Assembly (NCBI RefSeq): GCF_048595755.1
Contig: NZ_CP184360.1
Coordinates: 3,100,001 to 3,164,000, forward strand
Source of the DNA: Luteococcus sp048595755
Lineage (GTDB): Bacteria; Actinomycetota; Actinomycetes; Propionibacteriales; Propionibacteriaceae
DNA: 64,000 nucleotides
Direction: 5' to 3'
The position numbers and the translations under genes were made by a program. Each line of letters opens with the position of its first letter. The first letter of the stretch is position 1. Positions 8,614-17,836 of this stretch are shown here, one piece after another. The notes under the pieces were generated by a model. The model had not been told where the DNA came from, did not search any database, and worked only from the letters and a program-made list of their open reading frames with translations.

Positions 8614-8712
8614 GGCCTCGACAGGCTCGGCCACCGAGAACGGGCTGGCTCGGCCATCGAGAACGGGCTGGCTCGGCCATCGGGAACGGGCTGACCCGGT
8701 CCTCGCGAACGG
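8614..8712. repeat. 23-bp tandem repeat (3 copies plus a degenerate one) seeded by a dispersed repeat
   Basis: The unit GGCTCGGCCATCGAGAACGG plus GCT occurs at 8624-8646, 8647-8669 and 8670-8692 with one or two changes. A decayed copy runs from 8693 to about 8712. The first copy grows out of GGCCTCGACAGGCTCGG (from 8614), a phrase that recurs inverted at 43083 and 43131 and, as a variant, at 35186. There are no unique spacers, so it is not a CRISPR array. It fills the gap between the DUF7455 terminator and the end of ybdD. Confidence 0.75.
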
Positions 8713-8713
8713 C

Positions 8714-8902
8714 TCAGCAGCAGCGGGCGGTCGGCGACGTGGACTCGTGGTCCCACTTGGCGCGGTAGAACTCGCCCCGGCTGGGGGCCGGCATCTCCGG
8801 GTGCGCGTGACGATGGTGGGCCAGGTAACGCTCATAGGCGTCCAGGCCGCTCATGCCACGCAGCACCCGCAGCACCATGTGCGAGAACCCACGCACGCTC
8901 AT
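8714..8902 (-). CDS. ybdD: YbdD/DUF466 small partner of CstA
   Basis: A 62-residue YbdD-family protein, recognisable from MSGLDAYERYLAHHRHAHPE, the EFYR segment and the C-terminal ARCC. E. coli YbdD ends the same way. The family is encoded immediately after cstA/btsT and is thought to be needed for those transporters to function. The ATG overlaps the cstA stop by 4 nt (ATGA, 8899-8902), so it is translationally coupled. In-frame sequence further upstream lies inside cstA and is not used. Confidence 0.9.
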   Translation of the reverse strand: MSVRGFSHMVLRVLRGMSGLDAYERYLAHHRHAHPEMPAPSRGEFYRAKWDHESTSPTARCC

Positions 8903-11229
8903 GAGGTCGCCAACTTGTGGGCGTGCTCCGAATGGTCCAGGTGTTCGCCGGTGGGGTCCAGCCCGGCCTGCTTCCATTCGGCCAGCACCTCCTTCTCCAG
9001 GGGTGTTGCGATGAAGCTTGAGGGCGCGAAGATCTCGGATTGGACGCCGGGGGTCTCCGCATCGGGCAGCCCGCCCTGGCGCCACGCCTTCCAGCTGATC
9101 CAGGCGCCGATGCCCACCACGGCCAGCACCAGCACCGCGTAGAGGATCGACAGGGTGCCCTGGACGGCGGTGTTGCGGATCACCATGTCGATCTCGTGCG
9201 GCGTCTTGGCCGTCAGGTAGCTGGTCTCCCCTGCATCACGGGCAGCCTTGGCGGCGGCATGGTTGGCCCAGTAGCCGATCTTGACATTGCTGCTGAAGAT
9301 CTTCTCGAAGCTGGCCCACATGGTGATGAACAGGTCCCAGGCCAGCGGCAGGCCGGGAATCCAGGCCCACTTGAACAGACCCTTCTTCATCACCACCACG
9401 AAGACCAGGGTGAGCGCGATGGCGGCCAGCAGCTGGTTGGCGATGCCGAACAGCGGGTAGAGCATGTTGATGCCACCCAGCGGGTCGGTGACGCCCATGA
9501 CCACGATCGATCCCCAGGCCACCACGGTGATCAGCGTGGTGATGATGGCACCGGTGCGCCACGACGGGTCGCTGAAGCGCTTCAGGCCGGGGATGTTGGC
9601 CAGCATGTCGCTGATCATGAAACGTGCGACGCGGGTGCCGGCGTCAATGGTGGTGAGAATGAACAGCGCCTCGAACATGACGGCGAAGTGGTACCAGAAG
9701 GCCTTGGCGGCGCCGATCACCGGGATCTGGCCGAAGATCTGGGCCATACCGAAGGCCAGCGTCGGTGCGCCACCGGTGCGGCTGATGATGCTCTGCTCCC
9801 CCACCTCGTGGGCGGCCTGGGTGAACATCTGCGGGGTGGCGTCGGGCAGCGGCTGGCCTCCGGGCGAGACCAGGCCGAGTTCGTTGGTGTACTTGGCGAC
9901 CGTCTCGGGAGTGCCACCGGTCAACCCCAGCGGGGCATTCATGCCGAAGTACATGTGCTGGTCGATGACGCAGGCGGTGATCAACGCGGCCATCGCGACG
10001 AAGCTCTCGGTGAGCATGCCGCCGTAGCCGATGATGCGGGCCTGCGACTCCTTCTGGATCATCTTGGGCGTGGTGCCCGAGCTGATCAGGGCATGGAAGC
10101 CACTCAGCGCGCCACAGGCGATGGTGATGAACAGGAAGGGGAACAGGTTGCCGGCGAAGGCCGGGCCGGTGCCGGTGTGGGCGAACTGCGTGACCGCCGG
10201 CATGCTCATCACCGGCAGCACCACCAGGATGGCGAGCGCCAGGAAGACGATGGTGCCCACCTTCATGAAGGTGCTGAGGTAGTCGCGCGGCGCCAGCAGC
10301 AGCCAGACGGGCAGCACGGCGGCGAAGAAGCCGTAGATGGCGATGGCATAGGCCAGCTGCACCGGGGTCAGGGTGAACCAGTCGGCCAGCGTGGGATGGG
10401 TGCTCACCCAGGAGCCGGCGGCGATGGCGGCCACCAACAGCACGATGCCGATCAGCGAGGTCTCACCCACGGCTCCCGGCCGGATGTAGCGCATGTAGAT
10501 GCCCATCAGCAGGGCGATCGGGATGGTCATGGCGATCGAGAAGACGCCCCACGGGCTGGCGGCCAGGGCACCGATGATCACGATGGCGAGCACCGCGATC
10601 AGGATGATCATGATGGTGGTCACCCCGATGATGGCGAACCAGCCTCCGACGGTGCCCAGCTCGTCCTTGGCCATCTGCCCCAGCGACCGTCCGCGGCGTC
10701 GGATCGACAGGTGCAGCACCATGTAGTCCTGCACCGCGCCGGCCAGGATCACGCCGAAGACGATCCACAGCGTGCCGGGCAGATAGCCCATCTGGGAGGC
10801 GAGCACCGGCCCCACCAGCGGTCCGGCGCCCGCGATGGCCGCGAAGTGGTGCCCGAAGAGCACCACCCGGTTGGTGGGCATGAAGTCCTTGCCATTGGCG
10901 AATTCCTCGGCCGGGGTGGCGCGGGAGTCGTCGGGCTTGTGGATCTTGCGCTCGATCAACTTGCCGTAGAAACGCAGCGCCAGCACATAGCTGCCCACCG
11001 CTGCCAACACGAACCATGCCGCGCTGACGCTCTCGCCGCGCTGGACGGCGATCATGAACCAGGCGACCGCGGCCACGATGGCGATCGCGCCGAAGATGAT
11101 CTTCTCCTTGCCCGTCAGTCGATGTGACTCGTCGACGCCGACGGGAGGAAGGTCTGGGTTGGCCCGCAATCTGCGGGAATCCGGGGCGGAGGGTGCGGAA
11201 CTGGACACGGTAATCCTTCGTGTGGTCAT
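8899..11229 (-). CDS. cstA: CstA/BtsT-family carbon-starvation transporter
   Basis: A 776-residue polytopic membrane protein of the CstA family, which takes up pyruvate or peptides when carbon runs low. Family blocks are clear: TNRVVLFGHHFAAIAGAGPL, LPGTLWIVFGVILAGAVQDY, RRRGRSLGQMAKDELG, SSGTTPKMI and TIDAGTRVARFM. There are about 16-18 hydrophobic segments. The N-terminus carries a hydrophilic stretch of about 45 residues before TM1, usual for actinobacterial members. ATG 11229 directly follows an in-frame TTG at 11232; ATG is preferred. It forms an operon with ybdD. Whether pyruvate or peptide is the substrate cannot be read from sequence. Confidence 0.95.
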   Translation of the reverse strand: MTTRRITVSSSAPSAPDSRRLRANPDLPPVGVDESHRLTGKEKIIFGAIAIVAAVAWFMIAVQRGESVSAAWFVLAAVGSYVLALRFYGKLIERKIHKPDDSRATPAEEFANGKDFMPTNRVVLFGHHFAAIAGAGPLVGPVLASQMGYLPGTLWIVFGVILAGAVQDYMVLHLSIRRRGRSLGQMAKDELGTVGGWFAIIGVTTIMIILIAVLAIVIIGALAASPWGVFSIAMTIPIALLMGIYMRYIRPGAVGETSLIGIVLLVAAIAAGSWVSTHPTLADWFTLTPVQLAYAIAIYGFFAAVLPVWLLLAPRDYLSTFMKVGTIVFLALAILVVLPVMSMPAVTQFAHTGTGPAFAGNLFPFLFITIACGALSGFHALISSGTTPKMIQKESQARIIGYGGMLTESFVAMAALITACVIDQHMYFGMNAPLGLTGGTPETVAKYTNELGLVSPGGQPLPDATPQMFTQAAHEVGEQSIISRTGGAPTLAFGMAQIFGQIPVIGAAKAFWYHFAVMFEALFILTTIDAGTRVARFMISDMLANIPGLKRFSDPSWRTGAIITTLITVVAWGSIVVMGVTDPLGGINMLYPLFGIANQLLAAIALTLVFVVVMKKGLFKWAWIPGLPLAWDLFITMWASFEKIFSSNVKIGYWANHAAAKAARDAGETSYLTAKTPHEIDMVIRNTAVQGTLSILYAVLVLAVVGIGAWISWKAWRQGGLPDAETPGVQSEIFAPSSFIATPLEKEVLAEWKQAGLDPTGEHLDHSEHAHKLATS

Positions 11230-11278
11230 CAATGACCCCCGGAGAGTATGACCAGCCCCGGCACCCCGCGCCGGTGTC

Positions 11279-12295
11279 TCAGTTGCCGGTCAATCCCATG
11301 GCGGCCACGTCGGCCAGCGTGTCGATGCGGGTCTGCACGTCATAGGTGGTGGCGGCCAGCATCAGTTCCTGCACCCCGGTGCGATCCAGCAGCGACTGCA
11401 GCTGGGGACGCACCGCCTCGGGCGTGCCGACGAACTTGGTGGCCGGCAGGTGACCCATCATCTGCTCGTCCAGCGGCGAGAGCCCGCGCTCGGCCGCCGT
11501 CTCGGGAGAGATCACCGGGGCGAGCCGATTGGTGCGCAGCGCCAACGCCATGTGCTTGGCGGGGCCGGCCAGGTACTGCGCCTGCTCGTCGGTGGGGGCG
11601 GTGATCACCGAGGTGCAGATCATGGCGTGCGGCTCGGACAGGGCCGCGGACGGCTCGAAGCGGCTGCGATAGGCCTCCATCACCGCTTCCTCGTCCATCT
11701 GGCCGAAGTGGTGCGCATAGCAGTAGCGCAGGCCGAGCATGCCGGCGAGCTGGGCCGAGTAGGCCGAGCTGCCCAACAACCACACCTCGGGGTGGCTGCG
11801 GGCGGCCGGGGTGGCGGCCAGGGAGGCGGACAGCGGTTCCTCGAGGCGGTTGTCGCCCAGCCAGCTCATCACCTCCAGCACGTGGTGCGGGAACTCCTTG
11901 ACGCCCAGCGCGTCCGGGTCACGACGCAGGGCCGAGGCGGTGCGCTGGTCGGTGCCAGGAGCTCGCCCGATGCCCAGATCGATCCTGCCCGGGTACAGCC
12001 CCTCCAGCAGGGCGAACTGTTCGGCCACCACGTAGGGCGCGTGGTTGGGCAGCATCACCCCACCCGAGCCGACGCGGATGCGTTCGGTGTGGGCGCCCAG
12101 GGCGGCGATGATCACCGGCGGGCTGGTGGAAGCCACGGCGGGCATGTTGTGGTGTTCGGCCACCCAGAAGCGCTGGTAGCCCTGCTCCTCGGCGGCCTTG
12201 ACCAGGGAGATGGAGCGCTGCAGGGCGCTCGGGGTGTCGGACCCCTCGGTGACGGTGACCAGGTCCAGGACGCTCAACGGGATGGGGGTGCTCAT
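11279..12295 (-). CDS. LLM-class flavin-dependent oxidoreductase
   Basis: A 338-residue luciferase-like monooxygenase of the MsnO8/YhbW type, probably FMN-dependent. Markers are FWVAEHHNMPAVASTSP near residue 45, GGVMLPNHAPYVVAEQFALL near residue 80, and YPGRIDLGIGRAPGTD near residue 100. These form the flavin/substrate-facing strands of the TIM barrel in this family. It stands alone, 46 nt downstream of cstA on the same strand, and diverges from the Nudix gene. The physiological substrate is unknown, as for most of the family. Confidence 0.9.
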   Translation of the reverse strand: MSTPIPLSVLDLVTVTEGSDTPSALQRSISLVKAAEEQGYQRFWVAEHHNMPAVASTSPPVIIAALGAHTERIRVGSGGVMLPNHAPYVVAEQFALLEGLYPGRIDLGIGRAPGTDQRTASALRRDPDALGVKEFPHHVLEVMSWLGDNRLEEPLSASLAATPAARSHPEVWLLGSSAYSAQLAGMLGLRYCYAHHFGQMDEEAVMEAYRSRFEPSAALSEPHAMICTSVITAPTDEQAQYLAGPAKHMALALRTNRLAPVISPETAAERGLSPLDEQMMGHLPATKFVGTPEAVRPQLQSLLDRTGVQELMLAATTYDVQTRIDTLADVAAMGLTGN

Positions 12296-12362
12296 GCCGG
12301 TACAACCGTGCCCGGCAACGGACTATTCCTGTCGTCAGGGCCTTGCTGGCAGGCTGGGGGGC

Positions 12363-12899
12363 ATGTGGCCAGTCACCAGCAGCAAGGTCGTCTACTCCAA
12401 TCCCTGGATCAGCGTCCGGGAGGACCAGGTGGTCCGCCCCGACGGCAGTCCCGGCATCTTCGGGGTGATCGGGGTGCAGCACGAGGCGGTTTTCGTCGTG
12501 GCGCTCACCGACGATGACCGGGTGTGGATGGTCACCGTCGACCGCCACACCACCGGGAGCTCGCTGGAGCTTCCAGCCGGTGGCACCGACGGGCAGGATC
12601 CGCTGGTCGCGGCGCAGCGCGAGCTCGCCGAGGAGACCGGCCTGCAGGCCGAGCACTGGCGTCGCATCGGGGGCATGAATGCCCTCAACGGCGTGGCTGT
12701 CGCCCCCGAGCACGTCTTCCTCGCCACCGGCCTGTCCCCCGCCGACGGACTGGCGGAGCAGGATGCCGAGGGCATCACCTCCGCCGAGGCCCTGCCCTGG
12801 GCCGAGGTGATGCAGCGAGTGCGCGACGGCAGGATCGCCGACGGGGAGTCGATCGCCGCCTTGATGTTCGCAGCGCTGGAACTGGACCGGGTCCACTGA
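12363..12899 (+). CDS. Nudix hydrolase (ADP-ribose pyrophosphatase-like)
   Basis: A 178-residue Nudix protein. The Nudix helix is PAGGTDGQDPLVAAQRELAEETGL-like: the REL-x-EE-x-G core that holds the metal is intact, while the upstream Glu is replaced by Gln and the preceding loop is one residue shorter than consensus. The N-terminal strands (VVYSNPWISVREDQVVRPDG) resemble ADP-ribose/nucleoside-sugar pyrophosphatases. ATG 12363 follows a G-rich Shine-Dalgarno-like run. It diverges from the LLM gene and is followed by the longest hairpin in the window. The precise substrate cannot be assigned. Confidence 0.85.
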   Translation: MWPVTSSKVVYSNPWISVREDQVVRPDGSPGIFGVIGVQHEAVFVVALTDDDRVWMVTVDRHTTGSSLELPAGGTDGQDPLVAAQRELAEETGLQAEHWRRIGGMNALNGVAVAPEHVFLATGLSPADGLAEQDAEGITSAEALPWAEVMQRVRDGRIADGESIAALMFAALELDRVH

Positions 12900-12952
12900 C
12901 AACCAGATCCCCTGACAACCGGGGAACTGACATCGCCCCACCGAGGTGTCTG

Positions 12953-13023
12953 CTGCAACTAGAGAGCTGAGAGGCCTTCATTGCCACCATGGCAATGAAG
13001 GCCTCTCAGCTCTCTGATTGCAG
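12953..13023. terminator. Exceptionally long near-perfect hairpin between convergent genes
   Basis: The 26-nt arm at 12961-12986 is exactly complementary to 12990-13015, leaving only a 3-nt loop. After a 2-nt mismatch the outer arms CTGCAA (12953-12958) and TTGCAG (13018-13023) pair too. It lies between the end of the Nudix gene (+) and the GST gene (-). It probably works as a bidirectional terminator, but the stem is far longer than needed and there is no T-run. It could also be a small non-autonomous palindromic element. Confidence 0.7.
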
Positions 13024-13050
13024 CGCGAAGGGCGGGCAGCGGGGCGCTGG

Positions 13051-14094
13051 TCACCTCAGTTCATGCGGCACACGCTCGTCCGCGCGGACTGGTTCGGGCG
13101 CGGTGCCGTCGCCGAAGGGACGGCCTCCCAGCGCCTCACGCCCGTGCGGGGTGAGCCACCCGCTCAGGTCTGGCCCCTGGGGCACGATGGACAGCGGGTT
13201 CAGGTCGGTGTGCACCACGTAGTAGTGCTGCTTGATCTGCTGGAAGTCCACGGTGTCGCCAAAGCCCGGGGTCTGGAAGAGGTCACGGGCATAGGCCCAC
13301 AGCACCGGCATCTCGGCCAGCTTGTTGCGGTTGCACTTGAAGTGCCCGTGGTAGACGGCATCGAAGCGCACCAGCGTGGTGAACAGCCGCACGTCGGCCT
13401 CGGTGATGCTCTCCCCCATCAGGTAGCGACGCTCCGCGAGCCGTTCCTCGAGCCAGTCCAGCGCGGTCCACAGCCGCTGGTAGGCGGAGTCATAGGCTTC
13501 CTGGGATCCGGCGAAGCCGCAGCGGTAGACACCATTGTTGACCTCGGTGAAGATGCGCTGCATCACCTCGTCCATCTCCTGCCGCAGGTGCTCGGGGTAG
13601 AGGTCGGGAGCGCCCTCGCGATGGTGCTCGGTCCACTCGGTGGAGAAGTCCAGCGTCATCTGCGCATAGTCATTGGTGACCACGGCTCCGCTGACGGTGT
13701 CGACGAGCACCGGCACCGTGATGCCGCGGGGGTAGTCGGGGTCACGCTTGAGGTAGGCGTCCTTGATCCTGGGGATGCCCAGCACCGGGTCGACTCCCCC
13801 GGGGTCCAGGTCGAAGGTCCACGAGTCAGCGTCGTGGGTGGGGCCGGGCAGTCCCAGGCTGATGGCGTCCTCGAGCCCCAGCAGGCGACGCACGATCAGC
13901 GTGCGATTGGCCCATGGGCAGGCCCGCGCCGCGACCAGACGAAAGCGCCCCGCCTCCACCGGCACGGCGTCCTCACCCGGCAGGACCTCTGCCTTGATGC
14001 GCGTGGTGATGTAGCGGGTGTCGCGTTCGAAGGGCTTGCCCTTCGATGAGTAGACCCCGCCCGTGCTGTGCTCCGGAAGCTCTTTGTTGACCAT
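13051..14094 (-). CDS. Xi-class glutathione/mycothiol S-transferase (hydroquinone reductase-like)
   Basis: A 347-residue member of the YqjG/ECM4 group (glutathionyl-hydroquinone reductases). The active-site CPWA motif is at Cys59 in ARACPWANRTLI. The thioredoxin-like N-domain ends around TVPVLVDTVSGAVVTNDYAQ and the helical C-domain follows, with the typical LFTTLVRFDAVYHGHFKCN and a late FQQIKQHYYVVH segment. Actinobacteria generally use mycothiol instead of glutathione, so the real thiol partner is probably mycothiol (inference). ATG 14094; divergent from the exporter gene. Confidence 0.9.
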   Translation of the reverse strand: MVNKELPEHSTGGVYSSKGKPFERDTRYITTRIKAEVLPGEDAVPVEAGRFRLVAARACPWANRTLIVRRLLGLEDAISLGLPGPTHDADSWTFDLDPGGVDPVLGIPRIKDAYLKRDPDYPRGITVPVLVDTVSGAVVTNDYAQMTLDFSTEWTEHHREGAPDLYPEHLRQEMDEVMQRIFTEVNNGVYRCGFAGSQEAYDSAYQRLWTALDWLEERLAERRYLMGESITEADVRLFTTLVRFDAVYHGHFKCNRNKLAEMPVLWAYARDLFQTPGFGDTVDFQQIKQHYYVVHTDLNPLSIVPQGPDLSGWLTPHGREALGGRPFGDGTAPEPVRADERVPHELR

Positions 14095-14217
14095 TCAACT
14101 AGTATAGCCTCGAAAGGTCCTCCCTCCAAGAGCCGTCGGGGACGGGGCGGAACCCTCACCGAACCAACAGCTGCCCCACACCCTCGCCACAGCAGGCAAT
14201 CCCTAAAATGGAGGGCG

Positions 14218-15630
14218 ATGCAGAAACTCCTCGCCCGCCTCCTCGACGCCCTATGGCCCACCCGGCCCGTGGGGCGACGCGAGACCGTGGCGCGCCTGGT
14301 GCCGGCGCTGGGGAACATGGGCAAGCTGACCATCGCGTCGGTGCTCGCTCACCTCCTCACCCGAGCCCTGGTCGATGGCCCGATGGACCTGACCAGCTCG
14401 CTGACCGCACTGCTGGTGATGCAGGCCAGCGCCGCCCGCACCTTCAAGAAGGGTGCCCTGCGCGTGGTCGCGGTCACCTCCGGCGTCGGGTTGGCCCTGG
14501 GCACCACCTACTTGTTCGGCATGCATTGGTGGAGCCTGGGGATGGTGATCTTCAGCGCCCTGTTCCTGGCACGTGTGCTGCGACTGGGCGATTCCGCGCT
14601 GGAAATGCCCATCTCCGCCATGTTGATCCTTGGGCAGGGCACCGACGTGGCCGCCGAGACCCGAGTGGTGGCCACCCTGATCGGAACGCTGGTGGGCGTG
14701 GTCTTCCCCCTCGTCTTCCCGCCCGCGGTGCCCCTGCGATCGGCCGCCTCGTCGGTGCGACGGGTGGCCGCCGACCAGAAGGCCCTGCTGGAGCGCGCCG
14801 CCGAGGCCATGGAGAACCAGACCATCTCTCGTCCCATGGTCTCCTCGTGGATCGACGAGGCCCGAGGCCTCACCACCCGCATCAGCTCAGCGCACAGCCA
14901 GGTCAGCCGCCTGACGGACGTGCGCAAGTTCAATTCCCGCGCGGTGGGCGTGGCCGACATCTCGCCCATCCTGGTCAGCGGACTGAACTCGCTGGAGAGC
15001 TGCCTGCTGAGCCTGCGCGCGATCTTCCTGGAGATGGAGCGCCACGCTCCCCCGCCCACGCACCCCTCGGCGGGGCCCCACGCAGGCCAACAGCCCTTCG
15101 ACGCCGACATCCAGCACGTCGTCGCGATGATGCTGCGTCGGCTGGGCGACTGTCTGGATGCCTTCGGGACCATGGTGGAGGCCGAGGCCAATGGCAACGA
15201 GGAGGCCGCCCAGAAGGCCTTCGTCGTCAACTACCGCCAGCTCCGCGATGCCCGGGCCGCGATCGCGGAATTGATGGCCGCCGCGGACACCTTCGACGAG
15301 GAGTGGCAGCTGACCGCCAGCGTGCTGTCGTCCCTGGACCAGGTGCTCGCCCAACTCGACATCGATGCCCGGGTCCGGGTGCGCGAACGCTGGAAGGCAT
15401 CGCAGCTGGGAAGGCGCCTGCCGCAGGGCCAGATCGGCCCCCGCACCACCACCGTGGATCGCTTCCGACACTCCCGGATGCGCGCCCGCCAGCTGCGACG
15501 GCCGCAGGCCCCACAGCCGGTCGTCGACTTCATGGACGACGACGAGACCACCCAGCAGCTGCCCCGGCTGGACGCGGAGACGCTCGCCCGTCTGGAAGAC
15601 CAGAAGGCAAGCCGCCGAAGGCGCCGCTGA
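14218..15630 (+). CDS. FUSC-type aromatic-acid exporter family membrane protein
   Basis: A 470-residue protein with a membrane half and a long cytoplasmic half. Four to five hydrophobic segments lie within about residues 25-160 (e.g. LTIASVLAHLLTRAL, WWSLGMVIFSALFLARVL, VVATLIGTLVGVVFPLVF). The rest is alpha-helical and rich in Glu/Arg, with a basic C-terminus (QKASRRRRR). This is the layout of the ArAE/FUSC family, implicated in efflux of aromatic acids. ATG 14218 is chosen because GGAGGG lies just upstream and TM1 begins soon after; an upstream in-frame start at 14068 would overlap the divergent GST gene. Substrate unknown. Confidence 0.8.
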   Translation: MQKLLARLLDALWPTRPVGRRETVARLVPALGNMGKLTIASVLAHLLTRALVDGPMDLTSSLTALLVMQASAARTFKKGALRVVAVTSGVGLALGTTYLFGMHWWSLGMVIFSALFLARVLRLGDSALEMPISAMLILGQGTDVAAETRVVATLIGTLVGVVFPLVFPPAVPLRSAASSVRRVAADQKALLERAAEAMENQTISRPMVSSWIDEARGLTTRISSAHSQVSRLTDVRKFNSRAVGVADISPILVSGLNSLESCLLSLRAIFLEMERHAPPPTHPSAGPHAGQQPFDADIQHVVAMMLRRLGDCLDAFGTMVEAEANGNEEAAQKAFVVNYRQLRDARAAIAELMAAADTFDEEWQLTASVLSSLDQVLAQLDIDARVRVRERWKASQLGRRLPQGQIGPRTTTVDRFRHSRMRARQLRRPQAPQPVVDFMDDDETTQQLPRLDAETLARLEDQKASRRRRR

Positions 15631-15645
15631 GCCCTCCGGTGCTGG

Positions 15646-16164
15646 TCAGTCCTCGTCGGTGTGACGGACCATGCGCAGCTCGGTCGCGTCGAACTCCTGG
15701 CTGTGGCGGCTGGCGCCGTCCAGCTCGAAGCCGTTGCGGCGGTAGAAGGCGATGGCGCGCTCATTGCCCTCCAGCACCCACAGGTAGGCGTCCATGTCGC
15801 CGATGGCCATCTCGAGCAGGCGATCGCCCGCGCCGGTGCCCTTCACCTCGTCGGTGAGGTAGAGCTGGGCCAGCTCCAGCAACTCGGGGCCGTCGAGCTC
15901 GCGACGGGGGCAGGCATTGGCGACGCCCACGATGCGACCATCCCGCGAATCCATCAGCACCCAGAACCAGATGCCCTCCTGACTGGCCAGCGCCCAGTCC
16001 ATGGCCCGCTTGGCCTGGGCGCCCTCGTGCAACCGCGCCTCGATCAGCTGGTCTGCCAGCAGGCCCCGGTAGGACTGGTCCCACGCCTGGGCCTGGGCGG
16101 CAACGGCCCCTTGGAGCTCGGCAGGGTGTTCGGCACGCTTGATGCGGTAGGGCGTCTTCGACAT
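15646..16164 (-). CDS. GNAT-family N-acetyltransferase
   Basis: A 172-residue GNAT protein. The acetyl-CoA-binding region is LAQLYLTDEVKGTGAGDRLL, in which the R/Q-x-x-G-x-G/A loop appears as KGTGAG. The C-terminal GNERAIAFYRRNGFELDG is the usual strand-helix end of the fold. It ends 15 nt from the convergent exporter gene with no obvious hairpin between. Acceptor unknown. Confidence 0.85.
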   Translation of the reverse strand: MSKTPYRIKRAEHPAELQGAVAAQAQAWDQSYRGLLADQLIEARLHEGAQAKRAMDWALASQEGIWFWVLMDSRDGRIVGVANACPRRELDGPELLELAQLYLTDEVKGTGAGDRLLEMAIGDMDAYLWVLEGNERAIAFYRRNGFELDGASRHSQEFDATELRMVRHTDED

Positions 16165-16201
16165 GGCGGTGATGCTAGCGAGCCACGCCCCGGACAGGGA
16201 A

Positions 16202-16232
16202 AACGGCCACCCGGATCAACCGGGTGGCCGTT
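16202..16232 (-). terminator. Rho-independent terminator of sigA
   Basis: Perfect 13-bp stem AACGGCCACCCGG / CCGGGTGGCCGTT with a 5-nt loop. On the minus strand it is followed by TTTTCCC. It starts 24 nt after the sigA stop, so it is the terminator of that gene. Confidence 0.88.
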
Positions 16233-16255
16233 CTCACGAGCTCGGGGCCTCGACC

Positions 16256-17608
<1,353 letters not shown>

Positions 17609-17836
17609 AAAGGATCCTCTCGGGAGTCCGGGAAAGCTCTCCGCACCGCAACCGCGGGTACGGTTTGCCATGGACATGCTCCGGTTCAGGGCAATACGTA
17701 TGGGGCGTGTCATTTCAGGGCGTGCTCAGGCCGGTGAAAGTCAAGAGTACTCCCGGGTTCATTCTGGCACGCAGACCTCCGGCAACCAAACGCAGTGCCA
17801 GGAACTGCCTGCCACTGCCCCTACTAGGGTGGGTCC

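Noticed and set aside
8624..8712. Possible CRISPR array
   Set aside because: The 23-bp units are directly abutting with no spacers, and no cas gene is present in the window.
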